From contig JAUQOX010000032.1 of assembly GCA_030550695.1 (NCBI GenBank), positions 1 to 17,407 on the forward strand: a DNA stretch of 17,407 nucleotides, given 5' to 3'. The notes below the pieces were generated by a model. That model was not told the DNA's origin and did no database searches. It saw only the letters and a program-made list of their open reading frames with translations. The stretch's first letter is position 1. Every line of letters begins with the position of its first letter. The position numbers were made by a program, and so were the translations under genes. Origin of the DNA: Gemmatimonadota bacterium (lineage in GTDB: Bacteria; Gemmatimonadota; Gemmatimonadetes; Longimicrobiales; Gaopeijiaceae). Below are positions 15,186 through 17,407 of this stretch, in pieces.

Positions 15186-17266
15186 CTGGCATCTCCCCCC
15201 TCAACTTGAGGTCCACCCTTCGCCGGAAGCTGGATCCCGTCCCCCACCCGAAAGTGCGGCGGAATCCGGGTAGGGGTGCGGCCCTGAAGGGGGATCTCCC
15301 CCAGCAGGGCTTTCACCGCGGCCCTCTGGCTGGCTTCCGTGCCGCTCCAGGCCAACAGGTACGCCTGGACCTCGGGGAACTCCCGGTACAGATAGGGATT
15401 CCCGAAGGAGATCACCGCATGGGGTACCCGGAGGCGGGCCAGGCTCCGGAGGAAATTCGCAGTCTCCTGGGGAATGGCGATCTGGCCCGAGTAGGAGACG
15501 GTGGTGACATACAGGGAAACCACCACCAGGTCGGACTCCCGGGCCCGGGCCAGCAGGGCGTCGTAGCCGCTCCCGGGGGTGGAAGCATCCACCTCCGCGG
15601 TGGTGAGCCGCGGATAATAAGAACGGAGGGCCGCGTTGAAGGTGCGGCCGGCCAGGAGATCGGTGGTCCGCCGGAAGGTCACCGACAGGACCCGAGCAGT
15701 GCGGGTACCCAGCAAAGGCAACAGGTTTCGCTCGTTCCGGAGGAGGGTGATGGAGCGATCCGCCACCTCCTGGGCCAGGGAATCGTGGGCAGGAATTCCC
15801 ACCTTGCGGTGGACCTCCTCCAAAGGAACGAGCCGGGATGCGTGGAGACCCAGCCGTTCCTTGGCCTCCAGGATCCGGCGCACCGAGCTGTTCAGGCGTT
15901 CCTCGGAGATCCGCCCCCCCCGCACCGCCGCCAACACCGCATCCCGGGCCGCCCGGAGGTCCGGGGGCATGAGGAGGATATCCGCCCCGGCCTCCAAAGC
16001 CCGCACCGCCGCTTCTCCCCGCAAGTAGCGTCGGTCCACGGCATACATGTCCAAGGCGTCGGTGAAGAGGAGGCCCTGGAAACCCAACTCCTCGCGGAGC
16101 AGGCCGGTCAGAACTTTTCGGGAGAGGGTGGCCGGAAGAAGGGAATCCTCGGTCAGGCCGGGCATGGCCACGTGGGCCGTCATGATGGCCCCCAGCCCCT
16201 GCGCGATGGCCGCCCGGAAGGGCACGAGTTCCACGGAATCCAAGCGGGCACGGCTGACCCGGATGACCGGGAGATCCAGGTGGGAGTCGGTTTCCGTGTC
16301 GCCGTGGCCCGGGAAGTGCTTGGCCGTGGCCAGGGCCCCCGCCTCCTGGATCCCCCGGACCAGGGCTGCGCCCAGCCGGGCCACTTCCCGAGGGTCCTCC
16401 CCCAGGGAACGGATGTTGATGATGGGGTTCTCCGGGTTGTTGTTGACATCCAAGACCGGCGCAAACGGCACGTGCACCCCCAAGGCTCGGGCCTCCACCC
16501 CGGTGACGTATCCGACCCGGTGGGCCAGACCGGCGTCGCCGGTGGCCCCCAGGGCCATCATGGAGGGAAACTCCGTGGCCCCTCCCAGCACGATGGGCCC
16601 CGGCACATAAACGATCCCCCGGAAGCGGAACCCCGCCCCCCGCTCCAGATCCGCCGCCACCAGAAGGGGCAGGCGGGCCCGGGCCTGGAAGTGGTTCAAC
16701 TTGGCCGCCACCTCCATGGGAGAGCCCACCGACACGATCACCCCCCCCACCCCGAGCTCCTCCACCGCCTCCACCATGCGCCGGTGGGCCGGACTGCCCT
16801 CGGGAGCGAAGTCCCCCAACACGAAGGGCATGAGGAGCTGGCCCACCTTCTCCTCCAGGGTCAGGGACGCCAACACCGAGTCCGCCCATGCCCCCCGGGG
16901 CCGGGACGGCGTCGGGGGAATCGGGGGCGGGGTGCGGGGGGCCTCGGGAGGCCGCGTCGGGGCCGCAGCCTTCACGGTGTCGGCCACCGGGGGCCTCGGG
17001 GCCTCGGCCGGCGGCCGCGGGGGGGTCTCCCGGCCAGGGGGGGAGGGGCGCTGGGGAGTGCCTCCAACCCAGCCCCCCGTGCAAGCCGCCCCGGCCAGGA
17101 CCAGGGCCGCGACCAGCCCAAGGCCCCAGGGCTGCCCGCCGGAGACACGGCCCCCTCCCCGAAGGGGACGGAACGTACCACGGGACCGGGGGCCGAAAGG
17201 GACAGGTCTTTGCCGAAGGGCCGGGCAATCCCCTTCGGCGGAGCCGGTACGCGCAGGTAACGACAC
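15182..17266 (-). CDS. nagZ: GH3 beta-N-acetylglucosaminidase lipoprotein (NagZ-like)
   Basis: A 694-aa secreted glycosidase, first gene of the amino-sugar operon. A long basic N-region leads to a hydrophobic stretch (LGLVAALVLAGAAC) with lipobox Cys62, then a Pro-rich linker to about residue 125. The GH3 catalytic domain has KHFPGHGDTETDSH (316-329), the signature that separates GlcNAc-releasing GH3 enzymes from beta-glucosidases, and the nucleophile Asp403 in FTDALDM. The C-terminal GH3 domain follows (SITLLRNERNLLPL, then FGNPYLYREFPEVQAYLLAW), as in secreted Gram-positive NagZ rather than the short cytoplasmic E. coli type. It would cleave GlcNAc from peptidoglycan or chitin-like chains at the envelope. 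The GTG at 17266 has AGGAG 7 nt upstream; the frame stays open to the window edge, so a start further upstream is possible. The next gene is its tandem paralogue. Confidence 0.92.
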   Translation of the reverse strand: MSLPARTGSAEGDCPALRQRPVPFGPRSRGTFRPLRGGGRVSGGQPWGLGLVAALVLAGAACTGGWVGGTPQRPSPPGRETPPRPPAEAPRPPVADTVKAAAPTRPPEAPRTPPPIPPTPSRPRGAWADSVLASLTLEEKVGQLLMPFVLGDFAPEGSPAHRRMVEAVEELGVGGVIVSVGSPMEVAAKLNHFQARARLPLLVAADLERGAGFRFRGIVYVPGPIVLGGATEFPSMMALGATGDAGLAHRVGYVTGVEARALGVHVPFAPVLDVNNNPENPIINIRSLGEDPREVARLGAALVRGIQEAGALATAKHFPGHGDTETDSHLDLPVIRVSRARLDSVELVPFRAAIAQGLGAIMTAHVAMPGLTEDSLLPATLSRKVLTGLLREELGFQGLLFTDALDMYAVDRRYLRGEAAVRALEAGADILLMPPDLRAARDAVLAAVRGGRISEERLNSSVRRILEAKERLGLHASRLVPLEEVHRKVGIPAHDSLAQEVADRSITLLRNERNLLPLLGTRTARVLSVTFRRTTDLLAGRTFNAALRSYYPRLTTAEVDASTPGSGYDALLARARESDLVVVSLYVTTVSYSGQIAIPQETANFLRSLARLRVPHAVISFGNPYLYREFPEVQAYLLAWSGTEASQRAAVKALLGEIPLQGRTPTRIPPHFRVGDGIQLPAKGGPQVEGGDAR

Positions 17267-17334
17267 AGCTTCGCTCCTTCCTCGGGCCCGCCTCCGGCCG
17301 GGCAGGCTCGTTGACGGAAGGGAGGGAGGGGCCG

Positions 17335-17407
17335 ATGTTCCCAGCGGGATGGGCCGAGGTCGGCTTTCCGCCTGGGTTTCTGCCGGAACCCGGGGGACCG
17401 GCGGAGA
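17335..17407 (+). CDS. Possible start of a divergent gene (truncated by window end)
   Basis: An ATG at 17335 follows GGAGGGAGGGG by about 3 nt, and the frame stays open for 24 codons to the edge (MFPAGWAEVGFPPGFLPEPG). The purine-rich stretch could be a ribosome-binding site, although it sits close to the ATG. The peptide is too short to recognise. GC-rich DNA often leaves such frames open by chance, so this is only a candidate. Confidence 0.2.
   Translation, partial: MFPAGWAEVGFPPGFLPEPGGPAE

Noticed and set aside
15035..17260. 741-codon plus-strand open frame opposite the first GH3 gene
   Set aside because: Its Gly/Pro/His/Arg-rich translation has no recognisable motif and mirrors a well-supported glycosidase; stop-free antisense frames are expected at this GC content.
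17286..17303. Small GCCCG/CGGGC inverted repeat upstream of the operon
   Set aside because: The arms are only 5 bp in very GC-rich DNA with an 8-nt loop and no T-tract, so chance is a sufficient explanation.
17311..17316. TTGACG resembling a -35 box before the possible divergent gene
   Set aside because: No -10 element follows at the right distance, and the following DNA is a G-rich stretch running into the ATG.

Overview
The window is very GC-rich, densely coded bacterial chromosome with nearly every gene on the minus strand. The content points to a diderm. There are two large lipoprotein glycosidases with lipobox-type signals, a secreted protein of beta-barrel character, and a type IV pilus retraction ATPase. 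GC-rich and Pro/Arg/Gly-rich coding, a Bacteroidota-style NagB/PIG-L fusion and a glycosidase/serine-hydrolase fusion together would fit Gemmatimonadota or a related group. That placement is an inference from style, not from a marker gene.

Left part (1-5448, minus strand). Read in the direction of transcription it holds trpS, a PilT-type ATPase, a DapA-superfamily aldolase, a 334-bp gap with a strong terminator hairpin, purA, and a secreted protein that runs off the left edge. These are mostly housekeeping genes. In the middle, the only confident plus-strand gene is an inositol-monophosphatase-family enzyme (5616-6584). It converges on a small heat-shock protein gene (6643-7104), with a terminator between them. 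Upstream of the hsp20 gene is a near-consensus sigma-54 -24/-12 element (7219-7234), preceded by a perfect 7-bp palindrome at about -84.

Right part (7376-17266, minus strand). Five genes are packed as one operon with two 4-bp ATGA overlaps, a 2-bp gap and a 15-bp gap. In order they are: a GH3 NagZ-like lipoprotein; a second GH3 lipoprotein fused to a beta-lactamase-type serine hydrolase; a NagB-like domain fused to a PIG-L/LmbE deacetylase domain; a sodium:solute symporter; and a BadF/BadG-type amino-sugar kinase. The simplest reading is a self-contained amino-sugar salvage route. Envelope lipoproteins would release GlcNAc from peptidoglycan or chitin-type material, the symporter would import it, the kinase would phosphorylate it, and the fusion would deacetylate and process it. 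No separate nagA, murQ, anmK or ampG lies in the window. The NagB part lacks the usual Asp of the GVGNDGH motif, so its chemistry may not be classical.

The most unusual sequence structures are two in-frame low-complexity insertions of about 100 bp (99 and 102 bp), each bracketed by short direct repeats. One is in the serine-hydrolase domain (extreme G/C homopolymer runs), the other in the inositol-phosphatase gene. No tRNA, rRNA, CRISPR array, insertion sequence or integrase was seen.
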